Source: Rhizoclosmatium globosum | Lineage: Eukaryota; Chytridiomycota; Chytridiomycetes; Chytridiales; Chytriomycetaceae | DNA length: 64,000 nt | NCBI GenBank assembly: GCA_002104985.1 | Contig: MCGO01000042.1 | Span: 124,001-188,000 of the forward strand | Reading direction: 5' to 3' | Part shown: one piece after another, positions 46,823 through 57,859 of the stretch | How the letters are laid out: every line of letters starts with the position of its first letter | How positions within the stretch are numbered: position 1 is the first letter of the stretch | Notes under the pieces: generated by a model | Database searches by the model: none | The model's input: the letters and a program-made list of their open reading frames with translations, nothing else | Told to the model about the DNA's origin: nothing | Made by a program: the position numbers and the translations under genes

Positions 46823-49800
46823 TCAGCAATATTTTCGACCATTCTCTAACGTTCTGACCAGTGAGGGCTTATCAACGATAATTTTACCCGTTTCTTGGTC
46901 CAATGTCGAGATACTTTCTCCAATTCTGCACTTGACATCTAGTCTTTGCCATATTGCATACGTCTCCGCATTGCAAAGGTCATTTAATCCCAGCCCAACA
47001 TTATTCGATGATGCAAGGAGAGTAATGAGGTAAATTGGCTCTTGAGTGGCACGAACAGCTGGGCCAATAGGTGATTTCGACAAGAACCAGACAGAAAATA
47101 CCAACATTGAACAAATTGCAATTGCCATTTGAATCGAAAGCAGAACCGATGAGACCACAAATCCAGAAGATCGAAGGGAAACAGTGCTTTGATATGAAGA
47201 AATTAAGTTCTTTCGCGGACATTGCATTCCTTTTGCCGTATATGTTCTTTGAATTGCTGCCTTGAACAAAATTGCATACATGGTTTCAATTCCCGTCTCC
47301 ACGATAGCCCGGTCTATAGCGATCAAGTTTGGAGTTGTCCACCACAGAATTGGAGCCAAACTTCCAGGTACTGTTGCTGGTGTGAGATAAGACGATACTG
47401 GGCCATTTGTTATAGCATTCATGGCGAACGAGAGCCATGTATTTATGTCCGCTTGTCCTACAGTGTACAATGGTGTGACTATATCGGGTGCAATCGAAGC
47501 GGTAGTCCCATCTGTCATAAACATCATTTCCATCATCATGGCTTGATGATTGTTCATAGTTGTTGAGCATACTAACGGCAGCCATTTCGTTATGACATTT
47601 CCGCCACACAAGTTATATCCACTAAATAGATTCGAAATTACCAACGACGTGTTCTTATTTACGACTCCAAAGGTAAGACCTTGCCGCTTTGTCAGGCTTA
47701 AAAACTTATCGAGTGTTTCATTAGCTTGAGAGGGATCAACCCCGGCAGCTATGATAGCAGATGTAGAAATGTCCGCCGCACATTTACAAGTTGTGTATAT
47801 ATCAACTGAAAATCCAAGGCCTTGAATCGTATCCCCGTTATTTAATGCTGAAATCAAAGTCGGCGCAAACATTGCAGTTGTTTTGTTGACGTTCATTTCA
47901 GATCTCAAATATCCAATAGATGACCCAAAAACGTATTCCGCTACTCCTCCTTCTGTGTCCAAAGTTGGCCATTTGCGATCAATAGGCTTCAAATCTTTGT
48001 CTTGCACAAAATAGATGCAGTCACTGACATCATTATAAAATGCATATTTTGCTGCCATAAGTGAAATAGCACTGATTGGTGTCAAGACCTTTAGAAGCTC
48101 TACAACGATCCATAGAAATGCAGCACGTGAAAGAATTTTACGGTATTTACTTGTAAGTGATAAACTTTGTGCGAATTGCATCTTCCGAAGTGGAGGCACA
48201 TGCATGAATCCACAAGCTACGAAACTGAAACCAGAATGACTTGACAACATATATCCCAACAAACACGACGCAGACTCATTCAAACTCCAGATTGTGACAG
48301 AATTACTGATGAGTAAAACAACGAGCAAAATTATTCCCCCGAATTGATTGACGAAAACATCTGATAAATTTAAAACGACGCCTTTTTCCGCGGTGTGGAG
48401 AAGTCCCAAAAGACCGCCGTTGAGTGCAACGGACAACAGGGACCACTTCATCTGTTTTATGATTGTACTCCATGTCTCGGTTATTTCTCTCATAAAGCCA
48501 CTTGTTCCAAGAGAGGACTGTGACTGCCGACTTGCCATAACATCCATCTGCTTTTTCATACCAGAAAGACTTGTAGGTGGTGCTGAGTTTCCCCATTCCG
48601 ACGAAGAAGGCATTCTACTCTTCACGGCCACCATAGGGGATAACCCTTCGTTATCCGCAGGGTTTCCAGGCAAAACTAAGTGTGGCCCCTCAACTTTACC
48701 CATCACTTTATCATCATTTGAAGATGTTCTTTTCGGAGACTCTTCAATTAAAATCGAAGGTTTCGGCTTCCCATCAATCTTGAATCGATTCAACACCTTT
48801 TCATCAATAGGCACGTCTTCCTCTTCTTCAGCTGTTGCAACAGAGGGAGCAAACTCTTTCAACTTGGACATTCTAGGACTAACCGAAGATACTCTGCTTT
48901 TCTCACTGTCATCCCGACTGCTTACACTCAGTCGAGAGATTATTTCGGGCTCTTTTCCAGGCGAAAGGAATGGTGTGGGAGGAGGGTCTTGCCGATGAGA
49001 TACACCAATATTCAAAGAGTTTGCAAGCGATTCATTCAGTGTTCCTTTTGAAGGAGCATTTTTTGCCGCTTTTGGAGAACGTGAAAGCGTGTTGGGTAAT
49101 GTTGACGCCCCATCAGAAGCAGGTGGTGCAGAAAAAAGAGGTGTTTCTGACCTTTGAAATACTCTTGGCAGATGTCCCAATAGATTTCCCATAGATCCCA
49201 ATCTTCTACTGGTGGAAGTTGGTGAATCTGTTTGCACAACAGGTGCAGTATTCCGATGAATTAAACCTAAGCATTTGAATGTGAGATTATTTTAGAGTTT
49301 TTGACGTACAAAATGGAAAAAGCTTAACTGCTCTTTTTGGGAACTGCGTCCATATCCGGAGTTTTAACTTCTTCCTCGCCAAGATCCACAGTTCGTTCAT
49401 TAATTTTTACTCGAGAAAAAGAGGATCGTTCACTTTGAGGCTGGGCCACTTTCAAACTATTATGTCGGCTTGGAATGGAGTTCTGGCTCGGTTTCCTCTT
49501 TACCGAGTTGCTGCGTGATGGTTTCCTTTTGACAGAGTCATTTCGTGACGGCCTCCTTGCTAAAGATTGATATTCCGCAGTACCTTGTTTTGGTTCCAAA
49601 GTGGGTTGAAGACAAACAAGGTCAATATCAGATTGTGACGCGTGACGCCGATCTATAGTTTTTCGTCTTTGCATTTTTGCGGCTGCTGCTGCCATTTTTT
49701 TCAACTCTTCTTCAGAGTCACTTGGTTCTCCGGCTTTGGAATCCTGGCTTTTTCGTCGAGGAGTTTGTGTCACGTCTTCAGAAATGGTTGCAGAAACAGG

Positions 49801-49983
49801 GGCTTCAGTTCCAAAGTTGACAGGGACGACACGACTACTTGTACGGCGGCGAGAGGCGGTCGGTGTAGTAGGTGCAGAGGCGGTATCGAGTGGAAGCTCT
49901 TGTGACGAGGTAGCGATGTTGATTACAGGGAGTCGTATATGCTGTCCTGTGGGAGCAACAGCGTCTCCGCGTTCACCACTCAT
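46823..49983 (-). CDS. family A-D multi-pass membrane protein, member B
   Basis: Two exons, 49983-49329 and 49266-46823, 1032 residues, the longest copy. The donor is gttaag and joins in phase. The N-terminal ~480 residues are cytosolic-looking, rich in Ser, Pro, Arg and acidic residues, with repeated basic-Ser units (SVKRKPSRSNSVKRKPSQNS) that look like kinase targets. The core from REITETWSTIIKQMKW onward is collinear with member A: three hydrophobic segments, outer domain with YNDVSDCIYFVQ, CKC, CSTTMNNHQ, MTDGTTASIAP and WWTTPNLIAID, a last membrane helix, and the terminal NAETYAIWQRLDVKCRIGES, PSLVR and KYC end. A and B are the most alike by eye. Head-to-head with GTP cyclohydrolase II, 106 bases apart. 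Confidence 0.85.
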
Positions 49984-50089
49984 GCTACAAGTTTCTTTGA
50001 CAGTGGAATGAAAATCCGTAGAATAATGAAAATCGTTGATTTTTGGGATCTCTTTCGGATGTTCTTTTCCCAATCCAACTCCAAACAAG

Positions 50090-51486
50090 ATGCCCAACTC
50101 AACCGAACCGGTTCTCCACTGCCACCTGAAGGAAAAAGACTGCAAAGACGTTGATCACCTCGGCTACTTTGGGCACACTCTCGTTGTCCCATCACCCTCC
50201 GGCGACAACCTTCCCTCACTCGCATCCGCCACAACCTCTCCAACCTCGCCTTCCAAACGACCCGTCAAAGTACAATGCGAGGTTCGCACCCGCATTCCAT
50301 CCGAGTACTGCGAAACGCCACACTCGCTGCTTCTCTACTCGAACGACGTTGACAGCGAAGAGCACATGGCGCTTGTCTTTGGGTACGAGTACTCGGCCCT
50401 GCCTGGGACTGGAATCTGGAGCCGTAGCTTGGAACGGGTCGTTGAGGGCGAGACGGCTAGAGATCGTTATGTGCGAGGAGCCGTTCCGGAAGGTAAATGG
50501 CTGTGCGCCTATCTCTATGATACTCTCCCCTACCGGAAGCTGATTTTCATGGTACCACAATCTCGGTAAATATCTGGGATGGATATTACCGAAAGAGAAT
50601 GGGGCGATGAAGCTTTATTTCACGACGAGGTGTTGACGAGACTGTCGATGCATAACCAAACAATGGAACCCCGTGGAAAGGCGTCATATGGAATGCTTCT
50701 AGAACGGCAGACTCGAAAATTCCCAATTTCGGATTTGTTTGGGAGGCAGAGTCACACAATGGACACTAAAATACCAATAACAGAGGAGTTGGGTGTCAAC
50801 AAAGTTCCATCTTTGGTATTTGACGATCAGATTCCATTGGCACGTATTCATTCATGCTGTTTTACGGGTGAAACTCTCGGATCTGTTCGTTGTGACTGCC
50901 GTGAACAACTCATTCAAGCCATGAAGCTGATGGCGGCTGAAGGACGAGGCGTTATTTTGTACCTGAAGCAAGAAGGTCGTGGAATTGGATTGAGGGACAA
51001 GATGAAGTATGTTGTTTATTTTGATGGGAGATGGCGTGACGTCACTAACTGTGTTGTTAAAGAGCATACAACCTGATAGACAAGGGATTCGACACGCATC
51101 AAGCAAATCTAGAACTGGGGCATCCAGCAGATGGACGTAGTTACATTATCGCGACTGCCATCTTGCGAGACTTGCAAATTCCATCTGTCAGATTGCTGAC
51201 CAATAATCCACATAAAGTGCACAGCATTGTTCAAGACGGAGTTGTTGTGAGCGAGCGTGTTCCCATGGTCCCCGCAAGCTGGACCAATGGTGATCTTACT
51301 CAGTCTGGCAGTTCAGCAGGCGGAGGGTTTGATGTATTGGACCGTGACGAATATTTGGTCACCAAAGTCCAAAAGATGGGACATATCCTGGACATTCCTA
51401 ATGAAATTTTGGCGGGGACAGCATCGAGGAACTCTCCAAATACGAAACGCGTTGCATCTGTTCCATCGGCGTCTCCTCAAAAGTAA
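50090..51486 (+). CDS. RIB1: GTP cyclohydrolase II (riboflavin synthesis)
   Basis: Model: exons 50090-50492, 50598-51006 and 51063-51486, 411 residues. It opens GTP and releases formate and pyrophosphate, the first step to riboflavin. Key features: RIHSCCFTGETLGSVRCDC with the three zinc cysteines, ILYLKQEGRGIGLRDK (catalytic Asp/Arg region), AYNLIDKGFDTHQAN, LGHPADGR and LTNNPHKV. The N-terminal region (CEVRTRIPSEY, SLLLYSNDVDSEEHMALVFG) matches the extension found in fungal Rib1. The first intron (50493-50597) is chosen because a stop lies in the unspliced frame; a 30-base alternative from 50573 was judged too short. The catalytic domain itself has no uncertainty. Cytosolic; neighbours are unrelated. 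Confidence 0.92.
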
Positions 51487-51589
51487 TTTCTTTCAAAATT
51501 GAATAAATTCGTATTCTTCTCAAACAAGCAATGCTGAATGTATTCACAGTTGTATAACACGACAATAATAGGTATAGAGTCCCAGATGT

Positions 51590-52273
51590 TTATGCCGGCC
51601 CATCAAGCCATGATTTATCTTCCACGCGTCTTCTAACCCGAGCTTCTTCTGATTCCATTCGCCGACGATGCATGGGCAATGACAGGAACTCCGAGCCACT
51701 TCCCGTCCTTCGTTGAAACCCAATCATTCTCTTTTCCAACTCTTTTGCAAAAGAATCCTGGGCATTCCCTGCACTGTACGTAGAAGCTGTACTCTCGCTG
51801 TTTCTGCTGCTGCTGATTTGATGTCTCTTGTTCCTGTCCATGTGCAAGGCCAAGCTAGCAGGCAGTCTGTGTTCGAAACCCAAGATTGGCGGAGATACGT
51901 CTGCTGCCGCCGAGCTACTCCGGGGTGGCGACAACGACAGCGGAGCAACGTGTCGTGGAATCCTGCTTGATTTTGCGGGTGAAGTTGAGACTTGTTTCTG
52001 AGTGTGAACATTGACACCCAAGTCCACATTGACCACTTTGAGCACAGGCCCCACGCGCCATCGCTGTCGTCGTCCACAAACAACCGAATCAACAACTTCG
52101 GACACGATCAGAAACGGCGACAGAAGTCCGAGAAGCAGCCGCGGCATCACAACAACTGGAAACAGAACAATCTGAACCAGTGTAAATGTCTGAAGAAATG
52201 TAGAATTGCTTTGCTGCTCTGCCCGCACCCTCACTGACGAGGTATACACGGCCGAAGGCGTCGCAGGCGGCAT
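51590..52273 (-). CDS. small membrane protein of unknown function
   Basis: Single exon, 227 residues. I do not recognise it. After about 25 polar residues come two adjacent hydrophobic stretches (LVQIVLFPVVVMPRLLLGLLSPFLI), possibly a hairpin. A long basic, Ser-rich tail follows, with RRR and RMES/RRRVED motifs, which would be cytosolic. No catalytic motif and no signal peptide cleavage site are evident. It begins 57 bases from the divergent receptor-like gene at 52331 and ends 103 bases from the convergent GTP cyclohydrolase gene. Compared with neighbours the frame is long and free of stops, and codon choice looks normal. It could also be the anchored part of a larger spliced gene, but no phase-matching upstream exon was found. 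Confidence 0.55.
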   Translation of the reverse strand: MPPATPSAVYTSSVRVRAEQQSNSTFLQTFTLVQIVLFPVVVMPRLLLGLLSPFLIVSEVVDSVVCGRRQRWRVGPVLKVVNVDLGVNVHTQKQVSTSPAKSSRIPRHVAPLSLSPPRSSSAAADVSPPILGFEHRLPASLALHMDRNKRHQISSSRNSESTASTYSAGNAQDSFAKELEKRMIGFQRRTGSGSEFLSLPMHRRRMESEEARVRRRVEDKSWLDGPA

Positions 52274-52330
52274 GATCAAATAGACTGAAGATTCCTTGAA
52301 AATCTTTCACAAAGAATCAACGAAAGAAAC

Positions 52331-54756
52331 ATGAAACTACTGCACATCCTTTCGGCTCTCTTGGCCTCGGCTGCCGTCTTAGATGGTTGGTTTCTGCTGG
52401 ATATGAAGTGTTTCTGACACAAAACCCTTCCAGCTGCCCCAATGGCTCTGAACAAACGTTTGGAAAATCGCGTCAACGTACACCATAGAGGTATTTTTGC
52501 TTCAACATAAAATGATAAATTGCTGATTTTATCAGATGCGATTGACGATGACGACTTTGAAACTGTAATAGTTGATGATTCCCCTGAGATTCCATCACCT
52601 GCTGCTGCTGCTGCTGCAGTCGAAGTGGGTGACGGTGCATCACTTCCGTCCCCAACTTCATCTGAGCTACAAGTTGGACCAGCTGAAACGTCTCCAATAC
52701 CCCTTCCTGTCGTTCCTGCTGCAACAGATGATCAATCAAAATCAGATCCCACCCCAGCAGTCAATCTTGACGGCGCACCTGGCCGATTACAACTAAATCC
52801 TGCGATCCCATCATTCAAAAAAGCTGTTGCTAACTCTGTCGCGACTACTACAACTGCCGCTGTAGCAGCTCCCAGTCCAGCTTACGACGCCAACGGTTTC
52901 CCTATTCCAGACTTAACCTATAACACCACTTCATCTGGTCTTGTCACAGTCCTTATGCTCAGCGACCAACTAAGCAGCCCTTATGGTCAATACGTTACCA
53001 GAAACGCGCGCATCTTCACTTCAACACCCACAAACGGAAACTCAAACTTGAAAATCGAGTTAAAAAAGTTTCCTGCGGGTCAAGATTACAATGAATATTT
53101 GAATCAACTGAGAAGCGCGTGTGACCAAGGGCTGACGGACGCGTTTGATGTTGTCATGTTGGAGGCTACAGTGCTGGGAGAGTTTGCGGATTGTTTGGTG
53201 GACTTGAGTGCATGGGATGCCAAGATGACGGATGGATTTGCCACTCAAGTGATTGCAAACTCGTATGTCAACAAGAGACTCGGTATAGCTTTTTATTTTT
53301 CTACACTTATTAAGTTATCATCTTTACTCATCATCTTTGCCCAACCAGTGTCACTTCCAACTGAAGTGGACTTTGGTGTCATGTTCTTCAACAATGATGT
53401 GTTGGAAAAGTACTCGTCTGGTGGTCCTCCCACCAATTTCGACGAGATCGAAAGCAAATCAGACGCCGTGTTGCGTGCCATGCGTGCAGTTGATAACTAT
53501 GGATTTTCTGGATTCACTGGTCAACTTCGTGGTTCGTTACCATTTTCTCCTCACTTAAAATTACTAATTGAGACAATGCTTAGGAGAATATCTGACTGCT
53601 CAAGTTGCTGAATGGCTGGCCGGTTACAATAAATCCATGATAGTAGATACAAAGACTGGCCTCGTTGCAATCGAAACAAACTCAGCAGCCAGAGTCATTA
53701 ACCGTGTATCTACTTGGACTGGAATCAATATCATTGATCCAAGCGACTTTACGCTCGATGCGGCTCCTCTTTATCTCACACCGTCACAGATCGACAATTT
53801 GATTGACTTGGACGCGTCTCTTGCTCGGTTTGTGAATGAGCGTTCCCTCTTTTTGAGACACTGGGCATCGACATATTATGTTTTATTGAAAAATTCGATA
53901 TCCTTTGGATGGGGAGTGGGTCCAGTTGTAGGATGGGACGCAAGTCAGAATGTCGGAGCGTTGGGTGGTTGGGGTGTAGGTGTTTTCAAGTACTCTGACA
54001 ACCCTGCTGCGGCTGTTAAAGTGGCGAGTTGGTTGGCCAGCAATCAGATGCAGAGAGGTGCGATCACCACAGACAAGATCAAAAAGATTCCAAGTCGTAC
54101 CAATTTATACAATGGTAAACTATCTCGTCATTCATTTTAAAATATAACTCATTCTTCTTTGTAAAACAGACAAAGACGTGTGTAAAGTATTAGACCAAGA
54201 TATATGTGACCTTGCAAGAAATGTCCAGTTCGCCATCCGTCCTTCATCGTTGGTCGGCCGCCACTATGCTAATGTCACGAAAATGATCTCATCCCAGATG
54301 GCAACCTTTTTTTTAACTCCTGAAACTATAGTCGAGGCTTTAACTCAACTCTCCATTGACCTTCACACCGAGCTCGGCCAACCTCGAACTGGTGGTGCTA
54401 TTAATATCAACCCCCCTGCTCCTGGCAAAACAGTTCCTTCGCACATGCAAATTCAACTGATGGGCCTCTGTGGTGTCATTCTCGTGTCCTGCACGGTTAT
54501 TTACCTCACGAAGCGTAAACAGATTGACGAGAATATCAAGGAGGCTGGTGATAAATTGAAAGTATTGGCTCAAACCGCGAAACAAGAGGTGATTATGAAA
54601 ACTCAGAAACGCGCGGACTTGGACTTTGGAGCGAATGAGTTCACGCATTTGGATGAAGAAATGGACGAGGATGATAAGAAGGTTGGGTTGGCGAAGAAGG
54701 GTGCTCAACCTGGTTATTCTGCTGTGAAGGAGGCAGAGAAGGATGATTTTGTTTGA
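52331..54756 (+). CDS. receptor-like single-pass protein with bacterial-type solute-binding domain
   Basis: Six exons: 52331-52385, 52434-52490, 52536-53282, 53349-53531, 53584-54114 and 54170-54756, 719 residues, every intron in phase 1. A signal peptide (MKLLHILSALLASAA) is followed by an Ala/Pro-rich, acidic stalk. A periplasmic-binding-like type II domain (about 180-600) comes next. Landmarks are GQDYNEYLNQLRSACDQG, DAFDVVMLEATVLGEFADCLVDLSA, VDFGVMFFNNDVLEKY and GALGGWGVGVFKYSDNP, matching the order of family 1 extracellular solute-binding proteins (sugar-binding ABC components). One helix near 619-640 (GLCGVILVSCTVIYL) leads to an ~80-residue acidic-basic cytosolic tail. So a bacterial-style binding domain is displayed outside on a single-pass anchor. 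Ligand and signalling partner unknown. Confidence 0.85.
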
Positions 54757-54864
54757 TTGATTTTGCTTTTGAGCTTACCATACCTTTTTATAGTTTCATT
54801 TTATACACATCGTTTTATGTAAAAGTACTTTAGCAAATGAACTTTATTTTTTTGAATCGTGGAT

Positions 54865-55838
54865 TCATTCTTCACGTGAAAGCTGTTGATAACGAGTGTC
54901 TCCCCTACTCTTGTTCTTCAGGCCGCCATATTTGGAGTATACGAACATAAATGCCAAGAAGCAGGCTATCGATAGGACTAGGATACCAGAAATTCGAACA
55001 TAACTCAGCTCATCCTAGGTTTCAGAGGTTAAAACTTCGCTCGACCGGTGTCATTGCTATCGTCTCACTCACATTGTATTCCTTGATTTGATGTTGCAGC
55101 TCTTTCTGATATACATTCTCATCCACTGCATCCAAATCGAGCATATCATCGTCCAAGTGCTCAATCTGTCCAATCTTGTGATGAACAGGTTTTCGAATTG
55201 GTCCTTCCTCTTTTGGTTTCTCAACCTCAGCAATTATGTCTTGGTGGACTTCGTTTTCAACGTGAACGGCCTTGATCAAATTGTATACGTGCTCAAGATA
55301 CGTCATAATGTTCTCGTAATCGTTTGTGTGCTGATATTCTTCGAGGAATTGGCCGTCCTTGTAGAGCATGATGCCTGGGTAGCCATCGTGAATCCCCATC
55401 ACATCTACACACCATGGTTCCGCTTCATATGCGCATTGAACCTTTGCGATCCCGAATCCTGGGACAGTGTTCCACCCTCTGCGATCGAATTCATCTTGAA
55501 TAGTGAGCCACTGTGAAGTCGACGCATAATGAATATTGAGTGGTTGTCATTGGATGGATACTTGCTCACCTGTGGAGTGAACCGCTGAGTGATCCTGCAC
55601 CAAACAGCACCAAAAAAGAGAAGGTGGTATCCAGTTGCAATGAAGCCCGGTACTTCTTCCCGGGTGACTTGACTGGGATTGGTTCAGATTAGGTTGCGTG
55701 TTTGACTGAATACACTCACCGAATGTGTTTATCAGCTTCATCGGCAGCTTCTCGGAGTATCTTTTTCTCTTCTTCAGTTAACTTGGCACTGACTGTCAGC
55801 GTGAGAAGCGCAAGAGCCAGGAACCGAAACAGGTGCAT
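54865..55838 (-). CDS. TMX/PDI-like thioredoxin-fold membrane protein with a single active-site Cys
   Basis: Four exons: 55838-55720, 55672-55570, 55510-55073 and 55014-54865, 269 residues. Signal peptide (MHLFRFLALALLTLTVSA), a charged helix, then a thioredoxin-like fold: LLFFGAVWCRITQRFTPQW at the active-site place, GIAKVQCAYEAEPWC, and HDGYPGIMLYKDGQFLEEY, with the cis-Pro in GYPG. An acidic stretch and one transmembrane helix near residues 225-245 (ISGILVLSIACFLAFMFVY) follow. This is the TMX arrangement of an ER thiol oxidoreductase. The expected CxxC is CRIT, so the second Cys is Thr. It may form mixed disulfides or act as a chaperone rather than a full oxidase. The acceptor of intron 1 was chosen because it keeps the fold in frame. 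Confidence 0.85.
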
Positions 55839-55903
55839 TTTCAATAACAATTTTAGAACAAAAAGAAGAGAGAAGAAAGAAGAGATATATAGAAAAAAAT
55901 GAT

Positions 55904-57826
55904 TTAGAAATACTTCTTTCCGTTTTGAATTGGGCGTACGAGAGAAGGCTTGTCAACGATAATCTTGCCAACTTCTTCTTCCAAAGTATCTAGACTCTCG
56001 CCAATTCGACAAACGACGTCAAGTCTTTGCCAGATTGCGTAAGTTTCGGCGTTACAAAGCTCATTGATCCCAATTCCAAGATGTGGACTTGACGTCAACA
56101 GGGTCATCAAGTAAATGTTTTCATGTGTTGCACGGACAGCTGGTCCAATGGGATTTGGCGAAATGAACCAAATGATAAATGCAATAATTGAGAAAATAGT
56201 GATTCCCATCTGGATTGAGAGCATTCCCAGAGTGATGTAATATCCAGTGAGCTGCATACCGATTGTACTCTGGTGAGAGTTGACTGTATTCTTTCGAATA
56301 CACTGGGTTGCAACTGGAGTATAAGTTCTTTGAATGGCCGCCTTAAAAAGAATTGAATACATTGTCTCCATTCCTGCCTCGACAGCAGCTCTATCGATGG
56401 CAATCAAGTTAGGAGTAGTCCACCACAATAGTGGAGATACGCTGCCTGGAACAGTTGGAGGTGTCAAATAGCTTGACGTAGGGCCATTCAGAATTGCATT
56501 CATAGCGAACGATAACCATGTCTTCACGTCCGCAGGACCCTGTGAAGACACCAAATTGACAATATTTGGTGCAATGGATGCACTCGTTCCATCTGTCATA
56601 AATTGGATCTCAAGGAGTGCGACTTGGTGGTTTTGCATAGTCGTTGAACACACAAGAGGCAAGTACGTGTTGGCGTCGTTACCACCGCACAAGTCAACAC
56701 CACTAAACACGTTTGAAATGGTGACTGACGTATCATCGTGTACTACACCAAACGTGAGACCCATTTTCTGGTTCAGTTGCAAAAAGTTTGCCACAGTTGC
56801 ATTGGCTTGACTCGAATCTACACCAACAGCTGCCAAAGCCGCAGCATCAATTCCACTGGCACAATCGCATGTTGAACTTATGTCGACAGTAAAGCCCAAT
56901 CCTTCAATAGTATCTCCATCATTCAAACCTGAAATCAGAGTTGGTGGATATTGAGCCGTCGTTATGTTTACACCTCCAACTTCCGATCGCATCACTCCAA
57001 TCGAGGAACCAAATACATATTCACCAACACCTCCTTCAGTGTCTAGATTAGGCCAATTGCGGTCGACAGGACCAATGGCTGGATCTTGAATAAAGTATGC
57101 ACAGTCACTGACATCATTGTAAATAGCGTATTGCTTTGAATTCAAAGCAATCGCGCTGAATGGAGTAAACAACTTGAGAGATTCGACCACTATCCAAATA
57201 AATGATATCCTTGTTAAGATTTTTCTAGATGGACTGGTCAATGACAAGGTTTGCGAAAACGCGAGCTTTCCAAACGACGGAGTTTGTAAGTATCCGCAGA
57301 CGGCCAAACTGAATCCATTTTTTTGGCATAGCAAGTAACCAAAGATGCAGGAAGCTGCTTCCTCTAAGCTCCAAATCGTAACAATGTTACAAACAAGTAG
57401 TACCAATTCCAACATAACACCACCGTAATTAACGATAAAAGATGCATCAATATCGACTAAAAGACCATTCTGGAGGTTTTTAATGAATACTATGAGGATT
57501 CCGTTGAGGGCTGCTGCAAGAATACTTGCTTTCATTTTTTGGGCGATCACTGTCCAGGTCTCAGTTATTTCCCGAACAGTTGAGCTCGCGCCACCAGAAG
57601 ACGCAAACGATTGAGATCTATCTGAACGGGCTGGCTTGCCATATGGAGAAACATACGCACTTTCCGCCTGCACATCTTCAGCGACAACATCGCCATCGTC
57701 AACAACCGGTTGATCATCCTTCTCTGAGTTAAACAGGCTCATACGGCGAGATTTCGTGGATTCTCTTCTGGTTTCTTGTTCTGTGAATATACTAGTTGTC
57801 TTCACTGCACTGTTCTGTTGAGACAT
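55904..57826 (-). CDS. family A-D multi-pass membrane protein, member C
   Basis: One uninterrupted exon, 640 residues, the shortest intact copy and the only intronless one with a clear ATG. The N-terminal ~90 residues are polar, with RRMS and SRRM basic-Ser sites. Core: REITETWTVIAQKMKASIL, hydrophobic segments, YNDVSDCAYFIQ, GEYVFGSSIGVMRSE, CDC (instead of CKC), CSTTMQNHQ, MTDGTSASIAPN, WWTTPNLIAIDRA, METMYSILFKAAIQRTY, the last membrane helix and the terminal NAETYAIWQRLDVVCRIGES, PSLVR and KKYF. Member D begins its stop 33 bases upstream of this start, and the TMX-like gene starts 65 bases beyond its stop, so spacing is tight enough for shared regulation. Confidence 0.9.
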   Translation of the reverse strand: MSQQNSAVKTTSIFTEQETRRESTKSRRMSLFNSEKDDQPVVDDGDVVAEDVQAESAYVSPYGKPARSDRSQSFASSGGASSTVREITETWTVIAQKMKASILAAALNGILIVFIKNLQNGLLVDIDASFIVNYGGVMLELVLLVCNIVTIWSLEEAASCIFGYLLCQKNGFSLAVCGYLQTPSFGKLAFSQTLSLTSPSRKILTRISFIWIVVESLKLFTPFSAIALNSKQYAIYNDVSDCAYFIQDPAIGPVDRNWPNLDTEGGVGEYVFGSSIGVMRSEVGGVNITTAQYPPTLISGLNDGDTIEGLGFTVDISSTCDCASGIDAAALAAVGVDSSQANATVANFLQLNQKMGLTFGVVHDDTSVTISNVFSGVDLCGGNDANTYLPLVCSTTMQNHQVALLEIQFMTDGTSASIAPNIVNLVSSQGPADVKTWLSFAMNAILNGPTSSYLTPPTVPGSVSPLLWWTTPNLIAIDRAAVEAGMETMYSILFKAAIQRTYTPVATQCIRKNTVNSHQSTIGMQLTGYYITLGMLSIQMGITIFSIIAFIIWFISPNPIGPAVRATHENIYLMTLLTSSPHLGIGINELCNAETYAIWQRLDVVCRIGESLDTLEEEVGKIIVDKPSLVRPIQNGKKYF

Positions 57827-57859
57827 GTTGAGATCGTCAGATTTACAGGTATTATTTAT

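Noticed and set aside
50573..50602. 30-base intron in GTP cyclohydrolase II
   Set aside because: Phase fits, but it is far below the 45-120 base range of the other introns; the 50493-50597 intron is preferred.
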